This document shows positions 1-9,044 of a stretch of 42,231 bases of DNA, one piece after another. The stretch is from Chroococcidiopsidaceae cyanobacterium YX2bin18 (GTDB taxonomy: Bacteria; Cyanobacteriota; Cyanobacteriia; Cyanobacteriales; Chroococcidiopsidaceae). The stretch covers positions 1 through 42,231 of the forward strand of contig JAUJND010000023.1 in assembly GCA_030446505.1 (NCBI GenBank). Reading direction: 5' to 3'. The notes under the pieces were generated by a model. That model was not told where the DNA came from, searched no databases, and worked only from the letters and a program-made list of their open reading frames with translations. The position numbers were made by a program, and so were the translations under genes. Position 1 is the first letter of the stretch. The number at the start of each line of letters is the position of its first letter.

Positions 1-1
1 C

Positions 2-1000
2 CAAGTGAGTACCTGGGACTGGAACATGGTAACCAATGAATTTATTTGGTGCCATAATCATGAAGTGCTATTTGGTCTTATTCCAGACACCTTTAATGGA
101 ACTTATCAAGCCGTCCTCGAATGTATTCATCCGGAAGACCGCCAATTGGTGATCCAAGAAGTAAGTCGTGCGATTGAGTCAAGGATAGATTATGACCAGG
201 AATACCGCATTGTTTGGCCTGACGGTAGCAGCCGTTGGTTGGCAGTAAAAGGCAAAGTTTTTTATGACCAAACTGATCAGGCGGTGCAGATGGTTGGGCT
301 GAGCCTGGATATTACTACTCTGAAGCAGACGACAGATCAAATCGCAGCATCGCTCAAAGAAAAAGAAGTGCTGTTGAAGGAAATTCACCACCGTGTCAAA
401 AACAATTTGCAGATTATTTCCAGTCTGCTTAACCTCCAAGCTGGATATATCGAGGATCAAAAAACTATTGAAATCTTCAAACAATGCGAGAACCGCGTTG
501 GAGCAATGGCTCTGATCCACGAACAACTTTATCAATCTCATGACCTGGCGAAGATTGGATTTGCTGATTACGTCAAAACCTTAGCAGCTAATTTGTTCAG
601 TTCTTACGGCATTCTTTCAGAAACTGAGGAAGAAGACCGAGTCGGAAGCATTGCCCTGAAGGTAGATGTCAATAATATTTTCCTCAGCGTTGATGCAGCA
701 ATTCCTTGTGGCTTGATTATTAATGAACTTGTTTCAAACTCCCTAGAATACGCCTTTTCACCAGGCAAAAAAGGTGAAATTCGCATTGGGCTTCATGCTG
801 ATAATAACAATTATTTAACTCTCAGTGTCAGTGACAATGGTATTGGGTTCCCCAAAGATTTAGATTTCAGAAATACAGATTCACTGGGTTTGCAGATAGT
901 AACTGCCTTATCAAATCAATTAGAAGGTACTATCGAGCTTAATAGAAATAATGGTACAGAATTTAAGATTAAATTTCAGCAGCAAATTCTTCAAACCTAA
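2..1000 (+). CDS. PAS-domain sensor histidine kinase (HisKA_2 type), 5' end outside window
   Basis: The reading frame is already open at the window edge, so the N-terminus is missing; the GTG at 5 lies inside a PAS domain and is not the real start. About the first 110 residues are a PAS fold (IHPEDRQ, then YRIVWPDGSSRWLAVKGKVF). A HisKA_2 phosphoacceptor box follows, [20 protein letters not shown], near residues 125-145. After it comes an HATPase domain with N-box [13 protein letters not shown]-box VSDNGIGFP and SLGLQIVTAL. No membrane segment is visible, so it is probably a cytoplasmic autokinase passing phosphate to a response regulator. The regulator expected just downstream (at 1017) is only a relic. 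The kinase half is closely similar to the kinase half of the gene at 1441-3010, so the two modules are tandem duplicates. This copy is intact within the window. Confidence 0.9.
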   Translation, partial: QVSTWDWNMVTNEFIWCHNHEVLFGLIPDTFNGTYQAVLECIHPEDRQLVIQEVSRAIESRIDYDQEYRIVWPDGSSRWLAVKGKVFYDQTDQAVQMVGLSLDITTLKQTTDQIAASLKEKEVLLKEIHHRVKNNLQIISSLLNLQAGYIEDQKTIEIFKQCENRVGAMALIHEQLYQSHDLAKIGFADYVKTLAANLFSSYGILSETEEEDRVGSIALKVDVNNIFLSVDAAIPCGLIINELVSNSLEYAFSPGKKGEIRIGLHADNNNYLTLSVSDNGIGFPKDLDFRNTDSLGLQIVTALSNQLEGTIELNRNNGTEFKIKFQQQILQT

Positions 1001-1016
1001 TAAACTATCCCAAACA

Positions 1017-1110
1017 ATGAACAACACAAATATTCTAATAACTGAACGCGGTATTCTCGTCGCCAATGACATATAAAACAGAATAGAAGTTGGGCTAGAC
1101 TGTTGTACTT
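1017..1110 (+). pseudogene. Response-regulator receiver relic
   Basis: Seventeen bases after the kinase stop, an ATG opens MNNTNILITERGILVANDI and then hits TAA at 1074. It aligns with the start of the regulator at 3023 (MNNVNILVVEDESLVAKDIQ), with the acidic-pocket ED/E residues degraded to ER/G. Similarity continues weakly past the stop (NRIEVGLDC) and then fades. The relic sits where the regulator sits in the second module, so it is the remains of the duplicated regulator. It cannot encode a working receiver. The bases from here to 1440 hold no other convincing gene. Confidence 0.65.
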
Positions 1111-1242
1111 AAGCTCAAATGAGCTATTAAAATTCGTATTCTTGATTATTTTAACAACTGCTGTTGGTAAATTACCGAAAAATCATAGCTTTTTCGGTAA
1201 AGTAATGAGAAGAGCGAATTTTATTTCAAAGAAAAAATTAGC

Positions 1243-1399
1243 ATACCAAGTCATTTATACAACAGTAAGTACGCTGAGGAATTTAAAACATTTATTATTG
1301 CTGCTCGTCTAATCTCAGAAGATCTACACTCGAAATAATTGCCTGATATGGATATAGTTTTAGAGCCAATTATAATCGTAAGTTTAAAAAACTTGGTAT
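1243..1399. repeat. Possible 157-bp MITE-like element with ATACCAAGT ends
   Basis: The segment starts with ATACCAAGT (1243-1251) and ends with its exact reverse complement ACTTGGTAT (1391-1399). The same nine bases begin the longer inverted repeats of the IS630 remnant at 33583-33873. There is no coding content inside. The shared ends suggest a non-autonomous IS630-type element, but nine bases is short and chance is possible. Confidence 0.35.
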
Positions 1400-1440
1400 C
1401 AGTTCAAGGGCTATAACAATGGAGCAGTGCAGAAGCCATT

Positions 1441-3010
1441 ATGCTGGAATTTTTGAATCAGTTTTTTGTTACAACACAATTTATTCCTCATGGGCATTGC
1501 TACCTTTGGCAGCCAGGATTGGTAGGGCTGCATATAGTATCGGATTTGCTGATAGCACTAGCCTATTATTCAATTTCAGGAATGCTGGTCTATCTCGTTC
1601 ACAAACGAAGCGATATCCCCTTCCAAGGGATATTTTTTCTGTTTGGAGCTTTCATTATTGCTTGTGGCACGACTCATGTAATGGAGGTCTGGACGCTCTG
1701 GTATCCAACCTATTGGCTATCTGGTTCCATCAAGATAATTACCGCAATAATTTCTTTGTACACGGCTTCAGAACTAGGATCATTGCTTCCCAAAGTATTA
1801 ACTCTCCCTAGCCCTGCCCAACTAGATACAGCCAACCAAGCATTAGCGCATGAAGTCAGCGATCGCAAACAGGCACAGGAGGCCCTACAGAATCTGAACA
1901 TAGAACTGGAACAACGAGTTAATCAGCGGACAGCAGAATTGATACATTCCAACCAAGAATTAGCAAGTGAAATTGCCGAGCGCAAGCGGACGGAGGATGC
2001 GCTACGCGAGAGTGAGCAACGCTACCGCTTCTTGGCAGATGCCATGCCGCAAATAGTCTGGACAGGTCAACCCGATGGTGGACTTGATTACTATAACCAG
2101 CGATGGTACGACTATACCGGAATGACCTTCGAGCAGACCAAGGACTGGGGGTGGCAACCAGTCTTGCATCCAGATGACCTTCAGCAATGTCTTGAGCGGT
2201 GGACGAAAGCTGTTCATACGGGTGAAATTTACGAAACTGAGTACCGTTTCAAAAAGGGTGAGGGCGGAACGTACCGCTGGCACTTGGGTCGGGCCCTACC
2301 GATGAAGGACTCGGATGGGAAGATCGTTCTGTGGGCTGGGACGTGTACAGATATTGATGACCAGAAGCGGACGGAGGAGCAAATCAAGAAAAATATCGCT
2401 CAAAGAGAAAGAAGTGCTACTGAAAGAAATTCATCACCGCGTCAAAAACAATTTGCAAATTATTTCTAGTCTCCTCAACCTGCAATCTGGATATATTAAG
2501 GATGAACAAACCCTTGAAATATTGCACCAATGCGAGAATCGGGTGGCATCAATGGCTCTGATCCACGAACAATTGTATCAATCTACAGACTTAGCGAGGA
2601 TTGACTTTTCTAATTACATTCAAAATCTAGCAGCTAATTTGTTCAGTTCCTACGCCTTTCATGCAGACGCAATTACTCTAAAGGTAAATGTGGATAATGT
2701 TTTTTCTCGGCGTTGATGCAGCAGTTCCTTGTGGGTTGATTATCAATGAACTTGTTTCAAATTCTCTAAAATACGCTTTCCCTTAGGCAAAGAAGGTGAA
2801 ATTCGGATTGAAATTCATGCTGAAAAAGGCTCTCATTTAGTGCTTAGTGTCAGTGACAATGGTATTGGCTTTCCTAAAGATTTAGATTTTAAAAATACAG
2901 AATCACTAGGCTTGCAAATAGTAACTGCCTTAACAAATCAATTAGCAGGTACAATCGAGCTTAATAGAAATAAGGGTACAAATTTAAAATTAAATTCTAG
3001 AGTAAACTAA
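1441..3010 (+). pseudogene. Ethylene-receptor-like sensor histidine kinase, frameshifted
   Basis: The intact first part (1441 to about 2390) encodes three hydrophobic segments resembling the ethylene-binding domain of plant ETR1 and cyanobacterial relatives. It has Asp35 in SDLLIALAYYSIS and Cys75/His79 in ACGTTHVMEVWTLW, the positions that hold copper in ETR1. A coiled coil (about 140-190) and a PAS domain (about 190-305, HPDDLQQ, YRWHLGRALP) follow. The kinase part ([12 protein letters not shown], then [22 protein letters not shown]) is in other frames. One extra A near 2391, one extra T in the T6 run at 2700-2705, a missing C near 2782 (giving TAG at 2784-2786) and a missing base near 2981 would explain it. 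Repairing these gives a full kinase like its neighbour at 2-1000. As written, the product is a 342-residue sensor without kinase domain. Stop placed at 3008-3010 in the restored frame. Sensing of ethylene is inferred from the domain only. Confidence 0.8.
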
Positions 3011-3022
3011 ATAACTTAAAAT

Positions 3023-4770
3023 ATGAATAACGTAAATATTTTAGTGGTTGAAGACGAAAGTCTCGTTGCCAAAGACATACAAAATAGACTAAAAAAAATT
3101 CGGATATGCTGTTCCTACTATTGTTGCTTCTGGGAAGAAGCAATTAAGCAAGTAACAGAATTTTGTCCAGATTTAGTGTTAATGGATATTCAATTAAAAG
3201 GGAAAATGGATGGCATAGAAGCTGCCCAAAAAATCAATATTAGTTGGGATATCCCAGTAATTTATCTCACTGCTAATGCAGACGATACCACATTAGAGCG
3301 ATTAAAGGGAACAAACCCATTTGGCTACATACTCAAACCTTTCAAAGAAAAAGAATTAAAAACGCTCATCGAAATTACTCTTACCAAACATCGTCTAGAA
3401 AGGGAATTAAAACAGAGTGAACAATGGCTTACTACCGTACTCAAAAGTATTGGTGATGCTGTAATTACTAGCGATCGCACAGGAATAGTAAATTTTATGA
3501 ATCCTGTAGCCGAGGCATTAACAGGCTGGAAACAGGAAGATGCAGTTGGTAAAGATGTAACAGAAGTATTTAATATTACCCATGCAGAGCATCGGACAAA
3601 AATTGAAAATCCTCTAGTACGAGCGCTTCAAGAAGGCGTTATTGTCGGTATATCAGAAGAGACGGTATTAATTACTAGAAACGGTGTAGAAATACCAATT
3701 GATGACAGCGCTGCACCGATTAAAGATGACAAAGGAACTATTACAGGTGTAGTTTTAGTCTTTCGAGACATTACCGAGTTTAAGAAAGCTAAGGAGGCAC
3801 TTCAAAAGCAAATTGAGCAAGAGCGCCTGCTAGCGGAACTGGAAAAAATAAATGAGCTTAAAGACGACTTCCTCAGCACAGTTTCCCATGAATTGCGGAC
3901 TCCGATAGCGAATATGAGGATGGCAATCCAAATGTTAAAACTTTCAAGTGGTTTACCTGAACGAAGTCAGCGCTATCTGGAGATTTTACAAGCTGAGTGC
4001 GCCCGTGAAAGTGATCTAATTGATAATTTGTTAGATTTGCAACGGCTAGAAACTACGTCTTATCTAGTTCTCGAAGATGCTGTGAGTCTACAAGATTATT
4101 TACCCAGCATAATTGAGTCGTTCAGAACCCGTATTCAACAACGCGAACAAACTATCCAGCTTAATCTTCCCCCTGATGTGCTGCCTCTAGTCATAGATCA
4201 GGCAAGCCTGGAACGGATATTAGTGGAACTCATAAATAATGCCTGCAAATATACTTGCAATGCGGGTGAAATTGTGTTGAGTGTTCGCCAAGAGAGAGAG
4301 TTTGTGACGTGAGATTGTCGGAGGCAGTATTCCCCCGACAACTATCGCGAGAAAGTATCTCCCCCGGAGAGTTCTGTAGAGAAGATTCCCCACAAAATCT
4401 TGCGATCCAAATCTCTCCTGGGCTAGGTAAAGAATTCTCTACTATCTTTACTATCAGTAATCAAGCAGAAATTCCAGCAACGGAGCTACCACGTGTTTTT
4501 GAGAAATTCTACCGTGTTCCCAAAGCTGACCGTTGGAAGCAAGGTGGTACTGGGTTAGGGCTAGCTCTAGTACAGAAATTAGTCGAAAGACTGCAAGGAA
4601 CTATCTCTGTTGACAGCAGCGATGGATGGACTACGTTCACTATTGAGCTATTTCAATTGGTTTCGAGACTGCTCAATATTCGGACTAAATATATGTGCAT
4701 CATATTTAACGTTCTGTATTGCAATTTTTTAGTGAGAATAACTAGTTTATTTATAGTTACTCAGAAATAA
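3023..4770 (+). pseudogene. Response regulator-PAS-histidine kinase hybrid, split by frameshifts
   Basis: Open frames 3023-4312 and 4309-4770 are parts of one gene. The order is: receiver domain (VVEDESLVAKDI, LMDIQLKGKMDG, VIYLTANAD, GYILKPF; residues 1-125), PAS domain (about 130-250), HisKA H-box FLSTVSHELRTPIANMRM, N-box ELINNACKYT, and in the second frame a degenerate G1 region (FTISNQAEIP), F-box RVFEKFYRVP and G2 GGTGLGLALVQKL. Inside the receiver about 18 residues (IRICCSYYCCFW) are out of frame. An extra A in the A8 run at 3091-3098 and a missing G near 3131 would restore KKFGYAVPTIVASGEEAI. The second break, near 4300, has about 100 bp without similarity to the kinase fold, perhaps an insertion. 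It follows the kinase at 1441-3010 by 12 bp, as regulator follows kinase in the first module. Confidence 0.75.
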
Positions 4771-4978
4771 ACTTGAGCACAATTATTCAGCTGGGCGGGT
4801 GATTACACAGCAAGGTATGCAGATTGTTGATTAATACAATTAACAACACACAGAAACTTTCGCAGTGGAGATGCATCTAAGCTAAAAGAAGCGGACTCAC
4901 ATTTTTGCCAGGAGCGAGAACTAAAGTTGAGACACGATTAGGAATTGTGACGCAGAATTTCACATCTCGATAACCTCA

Positions 4979-6643
4979 GTGGGGCAAGCCGAATATCTGG
5001 TATGGACAGAACAAGTTGCGCCTGGAGTTCCATTGGCAGAGACTTTGGTAACATTGCCATTAGCAGATTGGTGGATTCAAGCTGATCAGTTGGTAAACGA
5101 TGCTTTGCAGGTTATGTTACAAAGTAATGAGGTATCCGGCTCAAATCCACTTGCGCCCCTACAGAGCAGAATAGAAAGCCTGGGTCAGCAACTTTACAAT
5201 GCATTGTTTCAAGATACCCTAAAAAATAGTTGGATAATAGCTCAAGAAATTGCCCAGAAAGAGCAAGAGGTATTACGGCTGCACTTAGAGCTAAATGAAG
5301 CTTTAGCACGTCTACCTTGGAAAATTTTGCATACAGGAGATTACTTCTTAGCCATTCCATCTACAGCGTCTCGCTACCAAATTGAGCTAACACCTAGCTT
5401 GCAGCAAAGCTTAGGGATGTTGATGGCGATTGCAATGCCTAATCCTCAAGCTAGTCTGTCCCTTAAACAAGCAGCAAAAAAATTACAAGTACACCAATTG
5501 TTCCCAGTAGATCACCTCGACGAGTTGATATTGGTGACAACAATACCAGTAACAGATGCTGGGGAAACCTCACCTGAGCAAGTGACATCTAATTCTATTG
5601 AGCCTCCAGAATTGGAGTTGGACAAACAGGAATGGGATGATGATCGTACCTACGAGGAGGACTCGGCTCTAGTTGCGGATTTATTTCGCCAAGTTACCCA
5701 GCAAGTAAGATCACCGATAGTAACTACCTCGATTGAGCAGTTGCCAGAAGTAGCCTCAAGTGATCCTCAATCTTTAAGTGCTAAGACTCCCCAAACCTTC
5801 ACCGACAAGTCAGCAGCTGCCCCGACTAACACTGACACAACACAGATGGGGACGCGGTTCGCTGATCATAAGAGTGTAAAAAAGCTGATCCTACAGGCTG
5901 TAGGACTTATAGCGATTACTTTCGGCAGTTTTTGGTGGTTTCAACAACCACAACAATCCCCACCGCAAATACCTGCATCGCAACCAGCTGTCAACTTAAA
6001 GCTGGCTAGCTGGGAGCTTCAAGCTCTAGCCATTGGATACTTCAACAAAGGTAACTTGAGTGCTGGCTGTCTGGCTGTCACCGAACTGCTAAATCGGGGG
6101 GCGCTTCAAAGTGCAAATACTGCTCTTAATGCCGTTTCAGATGTCCAAGCCAAAACGAGCGCGATTAATTTTCTTTGGGGACGCTTGGCATGGCAATCTA
6201 TCAAGACAGGAGACAAAAATTACAGCTTGAATGATGTTCGCCGTTACTGGGAAACTGCTGTTAAAGACAAGCCTAATTCTCCTGAATATCATAATGCCTT
6301 GGGCTTTTTGTATTACATTCAAGGCGATTTAAATAGAGCAAATCAAACGTGGTTCCAGGCACTATATTTAGTTGAAGAGCAAGCTAAGACTGCATCTTTT
6401 GATGTTACTAAGCAAAATAAGCTAAATGCTTACGCTGGATTAGCACTGGTACTGAGTAAACTGGCTGAAAATCAACCCAGGGATGAACAAGCGAAGTTGT
6501 TGAGTGAGGCAATTAAGCTGCGCCAAAAGGTGTTAACAGAGGAGCCGATTAATTCCCAGCCACAGGCATTGAGTAAATCTTGGTTATGGACAGACAAAGC
6601 AATCCAAGACTGGCGATCGCTCCTTAAGCTTAAAAGTGGCTAG
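4979..6643 (+). CDS. TPR-like single-pass membrane protein of unknown function
   Basis: This is a 554-residue protein with no recognised enzyme motif. Residues 1-200 are predicted soluble and helical. About 200-300 is acidic, Thr/Ser/Gln-rich linker. One membrane segment lies near 302-321 (LILQAVGLIAITFGSFWWF), followed by a Pro/Gln stretch. About 340-520 reads as helical TPR-type repeats (WGRLAWQSIK, YHNALGFLYYIQGDLNRANQTWFQALYL, NAYAGLALVLSKLAE). The GTG start is doubtful. The bases just upstream, in another frame (4888-4970), read as plausible protein (GARTKVETRLGIVTQNF) running into this domain, so the true N-terminus may be cut off by a frameshift near 4970. It converges on the minus-strand gene at 6669 with 25 bp between stops. 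A scaffold role is only a guess from the repeats. Confidence 0.7.
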   Translation: MGQAEYLVWTEQVAPGVPLAETLVTLPLADWWIQADQLVNDALQVMLQSNEVSGSNPLAPLQSRIESLGQQLYNALFQDTLKNSWIIAQEIAQKEQEVLRLHLELNEALARLPWKILHTGDYFLAIPSTASRYQIELTPSLQQSLGMLMAIAMPNPQASLSLKQAAKKLQVHQLFPVDHLDELILVTTIPVTDAGETSPEQVTSNSIEPPELELDKQEWDDDRTYEEDSALVADLFRQVTQQVRSPIVTTSIEQLPEVASSDPQSLSAKTPQTFTDKSAAAPTNTDTTQMGTRFADHKSVKKLILQAVGLIAITFGSFWWFQQPQQSPPQIPASQPAVNLKLASWELQALAIGYFNKGNLSAGCLAVTELLNRGALQSANTALNAVSDVQAKTSAINFLWGRLAWQSIKTGDKNYSLNDVRRYWETAVKDKPNSPEYHNALGFLYYIQGDLNRANQTWFQALYLVEEQAKTASFDVTKQNKLNAYAGLALVLSKLAENQPRDEQAKLLSEAIKLRQKVLTEEPINSQPQALSKSWLWTDKAIQDWRSLLKLKSG

Positions 6644-6668
6644 AGACTAGAAATTGTAATTAACTACT

Positions 6669-7364
6669 CTATTCCTTATTTTGCAAAATTGAAGCCAGAG
6701 AACGATATTTGCGGATATCCATCATTTCTGCCAGGGATTCTTGTTTTTCCCCAACTTCCTCTGGTGGCAACACTGTCACTACAGGTTCTGATTCAGCATT
6801 TAAGTAGTTTGCAATTAAATCTGAAGCAGGTAAATCGTCTGGCACTGCAAGCAATTCGCCCGCATCAGGCAGGTGCTCCTTGAGAGGTAAGTTCCCTACA
6901 GGTTCTATTTCGACTAGCATCGCTGCCGGAGGTGGCTCAGGCTGAGTAGGAGCCAAATGCCCTTGGAGTAGAAGTTTTCGCTGTTGACGGCGTGTTAGCG
7001 ATCGCCCAAAAGAGGGTTTGTGTTTGGCAGACTCGGAGCCACTCTTGAGCCGTTTAAAAATTACAAATGAACCAGTGGCAATAAGGACAGCACCCACTAA
7101 CCACATAGGACTAGCTGAGTCGGAGGACGTTTCAGTTGTCGCTATTGTTGGTTCCGGCTCCTGTTGCAAATTAATAGGATGAGTCAGGCTAAGGATAGAA
7201 ATCGCGGTAATGCCGAGTAGCAATATCCATACTCCAACCCACGTCAGCCAAGGATAATGCTTAAGCAGCGCCAGGAGAGAATTTAAATTATTTGATCGTG
7301 TTCGGCTTGAGGGAACAAGCTTTGAGTCACTCAACTCGGATGATTTACTCTGATTATTCTCCAT
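6669..7364 (-). CDS. Hypothetical protein with two membrane segments
   Basis: The product is 231 residues and I do not recognise the family. It has a polar Ser/Asn-rich N-terminus (1-35), a membrane helix near 38-60 (WLTWVGVWILLLGITAISIL), a short Glu/Thr-rich loop, a second helix near 82-102 (MWLVGAVLIATGSFVIF), then a basic patch (LTRRQQRKLLLQ) and a Pro/Glu/Leu-rich tail that should be cytoplasmic. It lies 66 bp downstream of ddl on the same strand and may be cotranscribed with it. That would place it near cell-wall synthesis, but no motif supports this. The frame is clean and of normal composition, so it is probably a real gene. Confidence 0.65.
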   Translation of the reverse strand: MENNQSKSSELSDSKLVPSSRTRSNNLNSLLALLKHYPWLTWVGVWILLLGITAISILSLTHPINLQQEPEPTIATTETSSDSASPMWLVGAVLIATGSFVIFKRLKSGSESAKHKPSFGRSLTRRQQRKLLLQGHLAPTQPEPPPAAMLVEIEPVGNLPLKEHLPDAGELLAVPDDLPASDLIANYLNAESEPVVTVLPPEEVGEKQESLAEMMDIRKYRSLASILQNKE

Positions 7365-7430
7365 AGCTGCTTTGAAATACGGATACCCTTTTTTTCTCGA
7401 TTTTACTTGAGCTTTATTTTTTATTCATTT

Positions 7431-8528
7431 TTAGGTATGTCTTTCTAAAGCAAGTTGAATTAGTTGGTCTACCAACTCTGGAAAGGTAATACCGAAAGCT
7501 TCCCATAGTTGCGGATACATACTCGTTGCTGTGAAGCCCGGTAAAGTGTTGATCTCGTTAATTAAAACTGATCCAGTGGCTTCAACGTAGAAAAAGTCTA
7601 CTCGCGCCAAACCAGCAGCATCAATTGCGGCAAAAGCTTGCAGAGCCATTTCTTGAATTACAGATGCGATCACCTGACTTACTGGCGCTGGAATTAATAA
7701 ATCTGCCTTACCCTCGCTGTACTTGGTTTCATAGTCATAAAAATCACTTTGGTAAGTAATTTCTCCCACAACCGAAGCTTTGGGGTGATCGTTACCCAAA
7801 ACTGCACATTCTAGTTCCCGTGCAACAACACCTGCTTCTACAATTAATCGCCGATCTAGACTAGCAGCACGATCTAGAGCTGCTTCAAGCTCACTACGCG
7901 ATCGCACTTTAGCAACGCCCACTGATGACCCTAAATTAGCAGGCTTTACAAAACAGGGATAGCCCAAAGTTGCTTCAATTTGGTCACATAGCTTCGGAAA
8001 AACACAAGGATTAGACCAAACTTGCGTTCTATTTACTGCCACGTATTTTACTTGTGGCAACCCTGCTTGAGCAAACGCCATCTTCATTGCAATTTTATCC
8101 ATTCCCATTGCCGAGCCTAACACTCCAGAACCAACAAAGGGAACTTGCATTAATTTTAGTAGCCCCTGCACTGTACCATCTTCGCCATTAGGTCCGTGAA
8201 GAATTGGAAACCAGACATCGACTTCAGCCGCTTGTGAGGGAGATTGCCAGCAGCTAATTTGACCACTCGTCATAGCTTCCGGCTTTGCTTCGCTCAGGGC
8301 AAGGTTGTTTGAATGTTGTACTGGCAGCGTACCAGATTCTAGAATTTGTTGCGGCACTGATCCCGCTAGCCAACGCCCATCTTTTTGAATGTAAAAAGGT
8401 AGCAGTTCGTATTTTTCAGTGTTCTGGTTAGTGCTTAAGGCATTTGCGATCGCCCGTGCTGAATTAATCGAGACTTCATGTTCCCCGGAACAACCGCCAA
8501 ACAGCAGACCCACCCGCAGTTTATTCAT
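7431..8528 (-). CDS. ddl: D-alanine--D-alanine ligase
   Basis: This is an ATP-grasp enzyme joining two D-alanines for the peptidoglycan precursor, in the cytoplasm. The 365 residues are full length for the family. The N-terminal domain opens with [30 protein letters not shown] and [17 protein letters not shown] follow, then the ATP-binding part with [29 protein letters not shown] and [14 protein letters not shown]. The metal/active-site end is GLARVDFF and [21 protein letters not shown]. The start is ATG at 8526-8528 with GAGGTG about 10 bases before it. A small membrane protein gene follows on the same strand. The gene has no frameshift, unlike many accessory genes in this window. Confidence 0.97.
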   Translation of the reverse strand: MNKLRVGLLFGGCSGEHEVSINSARAIANALSTNQNTEKYELLPFYIQKDGRWLAGSVPQQILESGTLPVQHSNNLALSEAKPEAMTSGQISCWQSPSQAAEVDVWFPILHGPNGEDGTVQGLLKLMQVPFVGSGVLGSAMGMDKIAMKMAFAQAGLPQVKYVAVNRTQVWSNPCVFPKLCDQIEATLGYPCFVKPANLGSSVGVAKVRSRSELEAALDRAASLDRRLIVEAGVVARELECAVLGNDHPKASVVGEITYQSDFYDYETKYSEGKADLLIPAPVSQVIASVIQEMALQAFAAIDAAGLARVDFFYVEATGSVLINEINTLPGFTATSMYPQLWEAFGITFPELVDQLIQLALERHT

Positions 8529-8692
8529 TCTTTAATCACCTCACCGCACTCCTTGGGCAATAGCGTATCATAGCTTAGAGGCGACTATAAGGTAAGCACG
8601 AGACATCAGGGTGTACTGCACCATTTTCTACTCCCTAAACTTAATTAGATATAAATTATGTCTATGCTGTATATAGATTATGGACACAATTT

Positions 8693-8983
8693 ATGAATTG
8701 GCGAATTGCCCAAGCAAAACAGAAATTCTCAGAATTAATCAGTGCTGTGCGCCAAGAACCTCAGTTGATTTACAACCGAGATCAATTAGTTGCAGCAGTA
8801 ATTAAGGCAAAAATGTTTCAACAGTTTTTGGCTTGGCAACAGCTCCAGCAAAAGCCTTCCCTCACTCAGACATTCGCTGAATTGGCAAGACTTTGTGCTG
8901 AGGAAAATTACCATTTAGAATTTACTCCCCGCCAGAATCGACTAAATCCTTTTGTAGATGACCTAGACAATGTTTCTTTGTGA
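8693..8983 (+). CDS. Phd/YefM-like antitoxin
   Basis: A 96-residue protein starting MNWRIAQAKQKFSELISAV, the typical N-terminal DNA-binding and dimer fold of Phd/YefM (prevent-host-death) antitoxins, followed by YNRDQLVAAVIKA. The C-terminal part (LAEENYHLEF to NPFVDD) would wrap the toxin. Its start is ATG at 8693. An imperfect inverted repeat TCTAT...ATAGA (8661-8677) lies just upstream and could be an autoregulatory operator. The partner toxin, which starts inside its last codons, is reduced to a stub (8970-9044), so this is an orphan antitoxin. It converges on miaB. Confidence 0.8.
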   Translation: MNWRIAQAKQKFSELISAVRQEPQLIYNRDQLVAAVIKAKMFQQFLAWQQLQQKPSLTQTFAELARLCAEENYHLEFTPRQNRLNPFVDDLDNVSL

Positions 8984-9044
8984 TACCAACATTATTAGTG
9001 ACCATAGGATTAACAACAAGGTACAGCAAGCCGCTCAGCTGTAA
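8970..9044 (+). pseudogene. Truncated VapC-type PIN toxin start
   Basis: ATG at 8970 overlaps the antitoxin stop by 14 bases and encodes MFLCDTNIISD, the first strand and first catalytic Asp of VapC PIN-domain toxins (usual form MFLLDTNVISE). After about 11 residues similarity ends, the frame stops at 9044, and the end of miaB already covers the sequence. The overlap is the normal antitoxin-toxin arrangement, so most of a roughly 130-residue toxin gene has been deleted. Only the short match supports this, and the coordinates of the relic are approximate. Confidence 0.55.

Noticed and set aside
1103-1312. Open frame of 69 codons after the regulator relic
   Set aside because: Low-complexity, AT-rich, overlaps the possible mobile element, and has no family resemblance.
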